From the NCBI GenBank assembly GCA_948434985.1, contig CAOJFV010000011.1:1-32829 (forward strand): a stretch of 32,829 nucleotides of DNA, read 5' to 3'. This document shows, piece after piece, positions 15,343 to 23,284 of the stretch. The notes beneath the pieces were generated by a model. That model did no database searches. It was not told where the DNA came from and saw nothing but the letters and a program-made list of their open reading frames with translations. This stretch comes from an uncultured Clostridium sp. GTDB taxonomy: Bacteria > Bacillota > Clostridia > TANB77 > CAG-508. How positions within the stretch are numbered: the first letter of the stretch is position 1; each line of letters opens with the position of its first letter. The translations under genes and the position numbers were made by a program.

Positions 15343-18300
15343 ATGTCAAACTTTGTTCATTTACACATACATAGTGAATATAGCCTTTTAGACGGGGCAA
15401 ATAGAATAAAAGATATACCTATAAGAGCAAAAGAACTAGGGATGGATGCTATTGCTCTTACTGACCATGGTGTAATGTATGGCGTTATAGATTTTTATAA
15501 AGCTTGTAAAAAAGAAGGAATAAAACCTATAATTGGCTGTGAAGTATATGTAGCAAACAGAACAAGGTTTGATAAAGAAGCGGGACTAGATTATAATAAT
15601 CACTTAATATTACTTGCTAAAAATAATGAGGGATATAAAAATTTAACTAAATTAGTATCTATGGGATTTACAGATGGATTTTATTATAAACCTCGTATAG
15701 ATAAAGAAATACTAGAAAAATATCATGAAGGATTAATTTGCTGTAGTGCATGCCTTGCAGGAGAAGTAAACCAAGCTATTTTAAAAGATGATTTAGAAAA
15801 GGCTAAAGAAGTGGTACTATGGTTTAAAAATGTATTTGGAGAGGATTATTACCTAGAAATACAAAATAATGGAATAAGAGAACAAGCATTAGCGAATCAA
15901 AAATTAATAGAACTTTCAAAAGAATTAAACATACCACTAGTTGCAACAAATGATGCACATTATTTAAGAAGAGAAGATGCATATAATCACGAAGTATTAC
16001 TATGTATTCAAACTGGTAAAAAGATGAAAGATGAAGACAGAATGAGGTTTGAGACAGAGGAATTATATATAAAATCTAGTGAAGAAATGTGTGACTATTT
16101 TTCAAATGTTCCAGAAGCAATAGAAAATACTGTAAAAATAGCTGATAAGTGTAATGTGGAATTCGAATTTGGACACACAATACTTCCAAATTATGATGTA
16201 CCAGAAGAGTTTGAAACTCATTATGATTATCTAAAAAAACTATGTGAACAAGGAATAAAAGAAAGATATGGAGAAAATCCAGGGGAAGAAATATTAAAAA
16301 GAGCAGAATATGAATTAAGTGTAATTAACAAAATGGGATATGTAGACTATTATCTAATAGTATGGGACTACATTCATTATGCAAAATCTAATGGGATTCC
16401 AGTAGGACCAGGACGTGGTTCTGGAGCAGGTTCAATACTTGCATATGCAATTGGAATTACAGACATAGATCCAATAAAATACAATTTACTTTTTGAGAGA
16501 TTCTTAAATCCTGAAAGAGTTAGTATGCCAGATTTTGACGTAGACTTTTGCTATGAAAGAAGACAAGATGTTATTGATTACGTATGTAGAAAATATGGAC
16601 ATGACCATGTATCACAAATTATAACCTTTGGTACAATGTCTGCTAGAATGGTAATAAGAGATGTTGCAAGGGTGTTAGATGTACCATATGCAGAAGCAGA
16701 TAAGTTAGCAAAAATGATACCAAATGAATTACATATAACAATAAAGAAAGCATTAGAACAAAACAGAGAATTAAATGAAATCTATGAGACAAATCCTGAA
16801 ACTAAAAACTTACTAGATATTGCAATGGCGTTAGAAGGAATGCCAAGACAGGCGTCTACTCATGCCTGTGGTATAGTTATTACAAAAGATCCCGTAGTAG
16901 ACTATGTTCCTTTGTATGTTAATATGAAAGATGGAGCAATATCTACACAATACATAATGACTACCCTAGAAGAATTAGGGCTATTAAAAATGGATTTCTT
17001 AGGATTACGTACTTTAACAGTTATACAAGATGCGATTGACTTAGTTAAACTTCACCGTGGTATAGATGTGAAATTTGATGAAGGTATGAATGACAAAAAA
17101 GTATATAAATTATGGGCAAACGGAGAAAGCGTAGGAATATTCCAATTTGAAAGCCAAGGAATGACAAACTTTATGAAGGAACTAAAACCAGATAGCTTAG
17201 AAGATATAATAGCGGGAGTTTCTTTATATAGACCAGGTCCAATGGATCAAATTCCAAGATATATTAAAAATAAATTAAATCCAGAGAACACAGAATATAC
17301 TCATCCATCATTAGAGCCAATATTAAACGTAACATATGGTTGTATGGTATACCAAGAACAGGTTATGCAAATAGTAAGGGATTTGGCTGGATATTCATTA
17401 GGACGTGCAGATCTTGTAAGACGTGCAATGGGTAAGAAAAAGCTAGATGTAATGGCAAAAGAAAGAGAATATTTTATTCATGGTAAATTAGATGAACAGG
17501 GAAATGTCGAAATACCAGGCTGTATAAGAAATGGAATAGATGAGGTTTCAGCAAATAAGATATTTGATGAAATGGCTGAATTTGCAAAATATGCTTTCAA
17601 TAAATCACATGCAGCAGCATATGCAGTAGTATCATACAGGACAGCATATTTAAAAGCATACTATCCAGAAGAATTTATGGCAGCAACCCTAAACAGTTTT
17701 TTAGGAAATTTAGATAAAGTGCCAGCATATATAGATGAATGTAAAAGATTAAATATAGACATTTTAAAACCAGACATTAATAAAAGTTTTACAAAATTTA
17801 CTGTTGATCATAGAAAAATAAGATTTGGACTTGGAAGTATTAAAAATGTAGGAATAGCTGCGGTAGATGCAATAGTTGCCGAAAGAACAAAAAATGGAGA
17901 ATTTAAAAGCTTTACAGATTTTTGTGAAAGAATGCAAAATGAAGCGGTGAATAAAAAATGTATAGAAAGCTTAATTAAAGCAGGAGCATTTGACGAATTT
18001 CCTGAAACAAGAAGTACTTTAATGGCATCTTTTGAAAATATAATAGATACAATAAGTGACTCATCAAGGAAAATGTTAAAAGGGCAAGTAACTATGTTTG
18101 ACTTAAACCCAGAAGATGAAAAAACAAACGATATGAAATATAGTTTTACAACATTAAAAGAATATACAAAAAAAGAATTATTATCAATGGAAAAAGAAAT
18201 GTTAGGATTATATATATCAGGTCATCCATTAGATGGAATTCGTGAACAGCTAGAACAAAGTACGAATATAAACACATTGAAAATGAGAAAACAACAAATA

Positions 18301-18819
18301 GAAGATGGAGAAGAAACTCAAGATGTAGTTGAAGGTTATAAAGATGGACAAATGGTAAAAATTGCAGGAATTATTAGTAGTGTAAAGAAAAAATACACTA
18401 AGAACAACAAAATAATGGCATTTGTAACGATAGAAGATTTATACGGACAAGCAGAAATAATAGTGTTTGAAAGTACCTATATGGATGCATCAAATATACT
18501 TTTAAATGATAAAATTGTATTGATAGAAGGATGTCTAAGTATAAGAGAAGATGAAGACACAAAAATAGTAGCAAATAAAATTTTAGAATTTGGAGAACAC
18601 AAGTCAAATTCACTGGTAATAGATATAACAAACCTAGAAGAAGAAACAAAGAAAAAACTAAGAGGAGCAATAAAATTCTTTTCAGGGGATAAAAACAACA
18701 CAAGCATAAGTGTAAAAGAAAATGAGGAAATAAAGCCTTGTGGAGGAATTTATATAACAGATAGTATTCTAAAAGAATTTGAAGAATTAGTTGGAAGTGA
18801 AAGGGTTATAAAAGAGTAG
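15343..18819 (+). CDS. dnaE: DNA polymerase III subunit alpha (DnaE)
   Basis: DnaE extends primers in replication and, in organisms that also have PolC, starts the lagging strand. The 1158-residue protein begins with a PHP domain (HLHIHSEYSLLDG, LTDHGVMYGV), then the Pol3 palm with PDFDVDF (D397 and D399) and KMDFLGLRTL (D551), GRGSGAGSILAYAIG, the helix-hairpin-helix region and a C-terminal OB fold (KIAGIISSVKKKYTKNNKIM). Length and motifs fit the dnaE1 type. There is no in-frame CGG in 1158 codons and no frameshift. AAGAAGGAAAAAG precedes ATG 15343. Confidence 0.97.
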   Translation: MSNFVHLHIHSEYSLLDGANRIKDIPIRAKELGMDAIALTDHGVMYGVIDFYKACKKEGIKPIIGCEVYVANRTRFDKEAGLDYNNHLILLAKNNEGYKNLTKLVSMGFTDGFYYKPRIDKEILEKYHEGLICCSACLAGEVNQAILKDDLEKAKEVVLWFKNVFGEDYYLEIQNNGIREQALANQKLIELSKELNIPLVATNDAHYLRREDAYNHEVLLCIQTGKKMKDEDRMRFETEELYIKSSEEMCDYFSNVPEAIENTVKIADKCNVEFEFGHTILPNYDVPEEFETHYDYLKKLCEQGIKERYGENPGEEILKRAEYELSVINKMGYVDYYLIVWDYIHYAKSNGIPVGPGRGSGAGSILAYAIGITDIDPIKYNLLFERFLNPERVSMPDFDVDFCYERRQDVIDYVCRKYGHDHVSQIITFGTMSARMVIRDVARVLDVPYAEADKLAKMIPNELHITIKKALEQNRELNEIYETNPETKNLLDIAMALEGMPRQASTHACGIVITKDPVVDYVPLYVNMKDGAISTQYIMTTLEELGLLKMDFLGLRTLTVIQDAIDLVKLHRGIDVKFDEGMNDKKVYKLWANGESVGIFQFESQGMTNFMKELKPDSLEDIIAGVSLYRPGPMDQIPRYIKNKLNPENTEYTHPSLEPILNVTYGCMVYQEQVMQIVRDLAGYSLGRADLVRRAMGKKKLDVMAKEREYFIHGKLDEQGNVEIPGCIRNGIDEVSANKIFDEMAEFAKYAFNKSHAAAYAVVSYRTAYLKAYYPEEFMAATLNSFLGNLDKVPAYIDECKRLNIDILKPDINKSFTKFTVDHRKIRFGLGSIKNVGIAAVDAIVAERTKNGEFKSFTDFCERMQNEAVNKKCIESLIKAGAFDEFPETRSTLMASFENIIDTISDSSRKMLKGQVTMFDLNPEDEKTNDMKYSFTTLKEYTKKELLSMEKEMLGLYISGHPLDGIREQLEQSTNINTLKMRKQQIEDGEETQDVVEGYKDGQMVKIAGIISSVKKKYTKNNKIMAFVTIEDLYGQAEIIVFESTYMDASNILLNDKIVLIEGCLSIREDEDTKIVANKILEFGEHKSNSLVIDITNLEEETKKKLRGAIKFFSGDKNNTSISVKENEEIKPCGGIYITDSILKEFEELVGSERVIKE

Positions 18820-18838
18820 AAAGTGAGATTGATTTATA

Positions 18839-18981
18839 ATGAGTAGATTAGAACAAAGAATAGAAACTCGCTAGCACATTTGTATGATGAAGAGGAATCA
18901 AGAAAAGTATATAAGAACATAAAAGAAGAATATATAGTGTTATTGCAAAATATTAGAGAAAAAATTGATGAGTTGTTATAA
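18839..18981 (+). pseudogene. Small helical ORF with an internal frame break
   Basis: From ATG 18839 the frame reads MSRLEQRIET and then CGC TAG. Starting again at base 18871, the sequence reads on for 36 codons as LAHLYDEEESRKVYKNIKEE and a coiled, charged helix, to TAA at 18979-18981. The two parts look like one 47-residue helical protein broken by a -1 or +2 change. This break has CGC, not CGG, and does not fit the C-before-glycine rule. It may be a true pseudogene, a different shift, or chance. It follows dnaE by 19 bp. Confidence 0.4.
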
Positions 18982-18984
18982 AAA

Positions 18985-19016
18985 GACCCTGTGTCATTGT
19001 ATGTGACACAGGGAAG
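18985..19016 (-). terminator. Terminator of the 83-residue minus-strand gene
   Basis: Perfect ten-base arms CCCTGTGTCA and TGACACAGGG (18987-18996 with 19004-19013) are followed on the minus strand by TCTTTTTAT. Confidence 0.85.
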
Positions 19017-19019
19017 AAC

Positions 19020-19271
19020 TTACCATTCGACTTGAAAAGAATTATCATAAAATGTAACCCAATACTTTTTGCGAAGTTCTACGTATGTTGCTCTAGAAAG
19101 CCGGGAGTTAGGAAAATAAGCATACCTCTTACCATTGGCTTTTTCTATAGCATCCAAGATTTCTTCAATACTTGGATATTTACATACATTGTCAGTTTCC
19201 GCAAGCATATCTTTTGGGTTTGGAGAAATTGATTCCACTTCAGTTCCCGTTCTTTTTAACAATTCAACCAT
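19020..19271 (-). CDS. Hypothetical 83-residue protein, foreign-looking codon use
   Basis: I do not recognise the family. The sequence has an acidic N-terminal half (KRTGTEVESISPNPKDML, YPSIEEILDAIEKANGKRYA) and a Tyr/Trp-rich end (YWVTFYDNSFQVEW); there is no membrane segment. It is a complete unit with AAAGGAGG before ATG 19271, a structured leader and its own terminator. Codons such as TCC, CGG, CGC, AGG and CTT are much more frequent than in the neighbours, so it was probably acquired from elsewhere. It holds the only in-frame CGG (FPNS-R-LSRA) that reads normally as arginine in this window. Confidence 0.7.
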   Translation of the reverse strand: MVELLKRTGTEVESISPNPKDMLAETDNVCKYPSIEEILDAIEKANGKRYAYFPNSRLSRATYVELRKKYWVTFYDNSFQVEW

Positions 19272-19277
19272 AGTATA

Positions 19278-19334
19278 TCCTCCTTTACAATTGTTTGGAG
19301 GCTTGCACCTCCGAAAATTTACCTTTTCAAAGGT
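19278..19334 (-). promoter_or_regulatory. Leader hairpins that may control the ribosome site
   Basis: On the minus strand GGAGG (19312-19308) pairs with CCTCC (19301-19297) across a six-base loop. The same CCTCC can pair with the ribosome site GGAGG (19283-19279). An ACCTTT/AAAGGT dyad lies further upstream at 19321-19334. This is the layout of a translational on/off switch; no known riboswitch core is seen. Confidence 0.45.
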
Positions 19335-19499
19335 GTCTTATACTGATATTTACATAATGATAACAAAAAAACATATAAAAGTCAATTTATATAAAGAGAT
19401 AAATTATATTTAAGTAAACAATAAATTATTATTATAGTCACAATATAGACACAAAAGATAAATATAATAAATAAGAAATTAGTGGGAGTTGAGTAGGTA

Positions 19500-20177
19500 A
19501 TGAATAATGTAACAGTACTTGTTGTTGATGATGAAACAAGAATGAGAAAATTAATTAGTGACTTTTTAAAGCAAAAAGAATTTAGTGTTATTGAAGCAGA
19601 AGATGGAGAAAAAGCATTAGAAATTTTTGAAGAAAATAAGAATAAAATAGGATTAATTTTATTAGATGTTATGATGCCAAAACTTGATGGATGGTCTGTA
19701 CTTAGACAAATTAGACAGACATCTAAAGTTCCAATAATAATGCTTACAGCACGTGGAGAAGAACAAGATGAATTGTTTGGATTTGAACTAGGGGTAGACG
19801 AATACATATCAAAGCCATTTAGCCCTAAAATACTTGTAGCAAGAGTAGAAGCAATTTTAAAAAGAACAAGAGAAAATGAGTTAGACATAAAAGATTATGG
19901 CGGAATAACTATTGATGCTGATGGAAGAACTGTAAAAGTAGATGGAAAAAATATAGAAATGAGTTTAAGAGAATATGAACTACTAAAATATCTACTAGAC
20001 AATGAAGGAATTGCATTATCTAGAGATAAAATATTAAACAATGTATGGAATTATGATTATTACGGAGATTCAAGAACAATTGATAGTCATATTAAAAAAA
20101 TAAGACATAAATTAGGTAAAAAAGGAAAATACATAGAAACAATGAGAGGCGTAGGTTACAAGTTTGAGGTAAAATAG
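19500..20177 (+). CDS. OmpR/PhoB-family response regulator
   Basis: The 225-residue protein has a receiver domain (acidic pair D10-D11, phospho-acceptor D56 in LLLDVMMP, T83, K105 in SKP) and a winged-helix DNA-binding domain (LREYELLKYLLDN, TIDSHIKKIRHKLGKK, IETMRGVGYKFE). It is the partner of the histidine kinase 13 bp downstream. The upstream gap 19272-19499 holds the switch leader of the opposite gene and AT-rich sequence without further genes. The stimulus is unknown. Confidence 0.95.
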   Translation: MNNVTVLVVDDETRMRKLISDFLKQKEFSVIEAEDGEKALEIFEENKNKIGLILLDVMMPKLDGWSVLRQIRQTSKVPIIMLTARGEEQDELFGFELGVDEYISKPFSPKILVARVEAILKRTRENELDIKDYGGITIDADGRTVKVDGKNIEMSLREYELLKYLLDNEGIALSRDKILNNVWNYDYYGDSRTIDSHIKKIRHKLGKKGKYIETMRGVGYKFEVK

Positions 20178-20190
20178 GAGCAAATAAACA

Positions 20191-21691
20191 ATGGAAAATT
20201 TAAAAAATAAATTCAAATCAATTAGAGTAAAGCTTTTTTTAACACTTTGTATTGTTGTTATAATAATAATAGCCTTTTTAATTGTAACAAATAACTTTGT
20301 ACTAGAAACGTTTTACTTATATTCAAAGCAAAAAAACTTAATATCAGTATATAATAGAATAAATAATTATTATAAAAACGAAGATAGCAATATAAATATA
20401 GAACTAGAGCTTGAAAAAGCAGCAATAAATAATAACTTTGATATATTAATTAAAACAAACAGAAATATAAGTATATATTCAACCGATAAGGACTTTATAT
20501 CAACTCTAAACAATATGAGTGCTCTTACAAACTTAAAAGGAAATGATAAACATATTGTGTATAAAGACGATAAAATTCTAATAAGAAGAGTAGAAGACTC
20601 TCGGAAATGGCCTAACATTTATATTATTTAGTGCGACTCTAGATAATGGATATATTTTATATATAAGAATGCCAGTAGCATCTATTCATGAAAGCGTTAA
20701 AATATCAAATAAATTCTTATACTTAATAGGTGGATTTACTATAATTATAGGTGGATTTGTAGTATCATTTATTTCTAGAAGATTTACAAAGCCAATTCTA
20801 GAATTAAATGATATAGCAAATAAAATGGCAAAATTAGATTTTAGCCATAAGTACAGAATAACAGATGCTGATGATGAAATTAACAACTTAGGAAAAAGTA
20901 TAAACACAATGAGTGATAAACTAGAAAAGACTATAAATAGATTACGTGAAACAAATGTGGAACTTGAAAAAGATATAGAAGAAAAGTCTAAAATAGACGA
21001 AATGAGAAAACAATTTATTTCGGATGTATCACATGAACTAAAAACTCCAATAGCTTTAATACAAGGATATTCAGAAGGATTAATTGAAAATGTAAATACA
21101 GATGAAGAAAATAGAAAATTCTATGCAAGTGTTATTTTAGACGAAGCAAATAAAATGGATACTTTAGTAAAACAACTACTAGAACTAATGAAATTAGAAT
21201 ATGGAAAAAGGGAGTTTAATAATGATAAATTTGATATTTGCGAATTAATACAAGAAGTAGTAAGAAAATCTAGTGTGATGCTAGATGAAAACAATATAGA
21301 AGTAGAATGCGATGAAGATAATCAAGTATTTGTTAATGCAGATCCTTTCTATATTGAACAAGTAATAACAAATTATTTAACTAATGCTATAAAAAATGTA
21401 AAAGAGGTTCATAGTAAAAAAATAATAAAAATAGAGACAAAAGCAGATATTGAAAAAAACACAGTAAGAATTTCTGTATTTAATACAGGAGAAAATATAG
21501 AAGAAGAAAAAATAAATAGAATTTGGAATAGATTTTACAAGATAGATGAATCTAGAAATAGAGAAGATGGAGGAACTGGAATAGGTTTATCTTTAGTAAA
21601 AGCTATTATGAATAATTATAAAAAGGAGTATGGAGTAGTAAATAAAGAAAATGGAGTAGAGTTCTATTTTGAGTTAGAATTAATTGTATAA
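20191..21691 (+). CDS. Sensor histidine kinase, one +1 frameshift
   Basis: This is the membrane kinase of the two-component pair. From ATG 20191 come a transmembrane helix (LFLTLCIVVIIIIAFLIVTN) and an extracytoplasmic sensor region. At codon 138 the frame meets CGG and would stop nine codons later. Dropping the C at 20602 gives GNGLTFILFSATLDNGYILY and joins to the second helix (residues about 173-195), HAMP, HisKA with DVSHELKTP (H281) and the HATPase domain (N box NYLTNAIKN, GTGIGLSLVK). The total is 499 residues. The C-terminal part has no ribosome site of its own, and as a separate protein it would lack the first membrane segment. Confidence 0.85.
20602..20604 (+). other. CGG +1 frameshift site of the histidine kinase
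   Basis: The reading is GAA GAC TCT C GGA AAT GGC, within the extracytoplasmic sensor domain. The zero frame stops at TAG nine codons on; the shifted frame is open to the end of the gene. Confidence 0.85.
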
Positions 21692-21736
21692 ACAAGAAAA
21701 AAATGGAAAAACTAATACTATAAAGAAGGTGTTTTT

Positions 21737-22369
21737 ATGGTATTAGTTTTTTTTATTTGCTTATTTTTGCTATTAACAGCTACAGTAATCATTTTATCAA
21801 CAATATCAGTTAGAATAGAGAAATTTAAAGCATCAAATTATAATGAATGTGGAAAACTTCATATTGATTATAAAGTGTTTTTTGAGCTACTTTTTTTAAA
21901 TAAACTAAAGATATTTTCAATAAAAATAGATAAACAGCTAGTAAATAAATTAAATGTCAAACAAAAAATGAAGGATATTGATTTTAAACAAGTAAAAACA
22001 GATATGCCATCTACAAAAGAGGTAAAAGAACTTATAAGTAAACTGCAAGTTAGATTTGATAAATTAAATTTTAAAGCAGAAATAGGAACTATAGATGTAA
22101 TTTTAACTTCTGCAATAATTACAATTCTTGCAAGTACCATTGGTATTGTACTTGCAAAAGTAATAAAAAAATATGACAAAGAAAAATATAACTATGAAAT
22201 TTACCCTATATATCAAAATAAAAATCTAATAAATTTAAATCTAAATTGTATAATTAAGGTAAAAATGGTACATATTATTTTGGTAATATATCTTTTAGTA
22301 AAGAAAAGGAGAGTGGAAAAATATGAGCGAACATCCAATAGAAGGTCTTATGATTACAGCTATGAATAG
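21737..22369 (+). CDS. DUF2953 protein (YtfI-like)
   Basis: A 210-residue membrane-associated protein: an N-terminal helix (VLVFFICLFLLLTATVIILS), a beta-rich segment, a conserved second hydrophobic stretch (IDVILTSAIITILASTIGIV) and the C-terminal YEIYPIYQNKNLINLNLNCI typical of DUF2953. In spore formers this family is encoded next to ytfJ. Here its 3' end overlaps ytfJ by 47 bp, so the two are translationally linked. A direct role in spore germination or morphology is inferred from the partner. Confidence 0.85.
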   Translation: MVLVFFICLFLLLTATVIILSTISVRIEKFKASNYNECGKLHIDYKVFFELLFLNKLKIFSIKIDKQLVNKLNVKQKMKDIDFKQVKTDMPSTKEVKELISKLQVRFDKLNFKAEIGTIDVILTSAIITILASTIGIVLAKVIKKYDKEKYNYEIYPIYQNKNLINLNLNCIIKVKMVHIILVIYLLVKKRRVEKYERTSNRRSYDYSYE

Positions 22370-22985
22370 TATACAAGATATGATAGATGTAAATACAATT
22401 ATAGGAGATCCAATTGAAACATCAAATAATATAGTAATTATACCTATTTCAAAAGTATGCTTTGGTTTTGCAGCAGGAGGAAGTGAATTTAGAGGAGAAA
22501 CAATAGATGAATATACCAAAAAGGATAAAGAGGAGGCTATTCAATACAGACTACCATTTGGTGGTGGAGCAGGAGCAGGTGTAAACATTATGCCAGTAGC
22601 ATTTTTAATAGTTCAACCAAGTGGAGTAAAACTATTACCAGTAGACCATGACTCTTGTTTAGACAAATTATTAGATTATATGCCAGACTTAGTAGAAAAG
22701 GCAAATAATCTAATAAACAAATCAATGCAAAATAGAAAAGAAGAAAAAAATAAAACGAGACAAGAGGAAATAAGACAAAAGAAAGAGCAAGAGAGAGAAA
22801 AACAAAAAACACAACAAGAACTGAAACAACGAGTAAAAGAAGAGTATGAACACGTTGTACAAAAAACAATTCCAAGAAAACCAAGAGAACCTAGAAATAT
22901 AACATTTGAGTACGAATACGAAGAACCAGTAGAAGATGCATCTGAGGAAATCGTATTTGATGAAGCTGATAAATATGATGATTAA
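22323..22985 (+). CDS. ytfJ: GerW/YtfJ-family sporulation protein
   Basis: The family is made in the forespore and in B. subtilis is needed for a germination function. The core is residues 1-130: HPIEGLMITAMNSIQDMIDV, TIIGDPIE, VIIPISKVCFGFAAGGSEF and GGGAGAGVNIMPVAFLIV, all characteristic. The 220-residue length is longer than usual because of a highly charged Lys/Glu/Gln coiled tail from about residue 140. AAAGGAGAG precedes ATG 22323. It overlaps the DUF2953 gene. Confidence 0.9.
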   Translation: MSEHPIEGLMITAMNSIQDMIDVNTIIGDPIETSNNIVIIPISKVCFGFAAGGSEFRGETIDEYTKKDKEEAIQYRLPFGGGAGAGVNIMPVAFLIVQPSGVKLLPVDHDSCLDKLLDYMPDLVEKANNLINKSMQNRKEEKNKTRQEEIRQKKEQEREKQKTQQELKQRVKEEYEHVVQKTIPRKPREPRNITFEYEYEEPVEDASEEIVFDEADKYDD

Positions 22986-23017
22986 AGAAAAAAATAGTTA
23001 CTGTTCTATTATATTGG

Positions 23018-23156
23018 AAAAGTGTATATATATTATTTTATACATTCCAGATTATAAGCTTCCCACTGGTGCTGTAACAGGCAAAGCCTTAACAGCCCTC
23101 GGCGGTCCCCATATGACTTAAATCTTTCATTTCTAAAATAATATATATACACTTTT
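23018..23156. repeat. 139-bp element with perfect 23-bp inverted ends
   Basis: The arms 23018-23040 and 23134-23156 are exact reverse complements (AAAAGTGTATATATATTATT and its complement at the core). The 93 bases between them are clearly richer in G+C than the surroundings and include a smaller stem (GCTGT...ACAGC). It lies in the 299-bp gap between ytfJ and recD2. No transposase and no clear target duplication are seen. It could be a non-autonomous mobile element or a structured RNA. Confidence 0.65.
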
Positions 23157-23284
23157 TCTTAATAAATAATACTAGTTGTAAAGTTAATAGATTAAACATT
23201 AAAAAATAGTACAAAAACAATTGTACTATTTTTTTTCTTATGATATATTAATATACGAGTAATTTAAAGAGATGGAGAAAGTTA

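Noticed and set aside
19382..19888. 168-codon minus-strand ORF opposite the response regulator
   Set aside because: It is the reverse complement of an evident response-regulator gene and has the Ser/Leu-rich composition of a shadow frame.
22936..23121. 61-codon ORF within the inverted-repeat element
   Set aside because: It overlaps the end of ytfJ and one repeat arm, and has no ribosome site. It is more likely chance in the GC-rich core.
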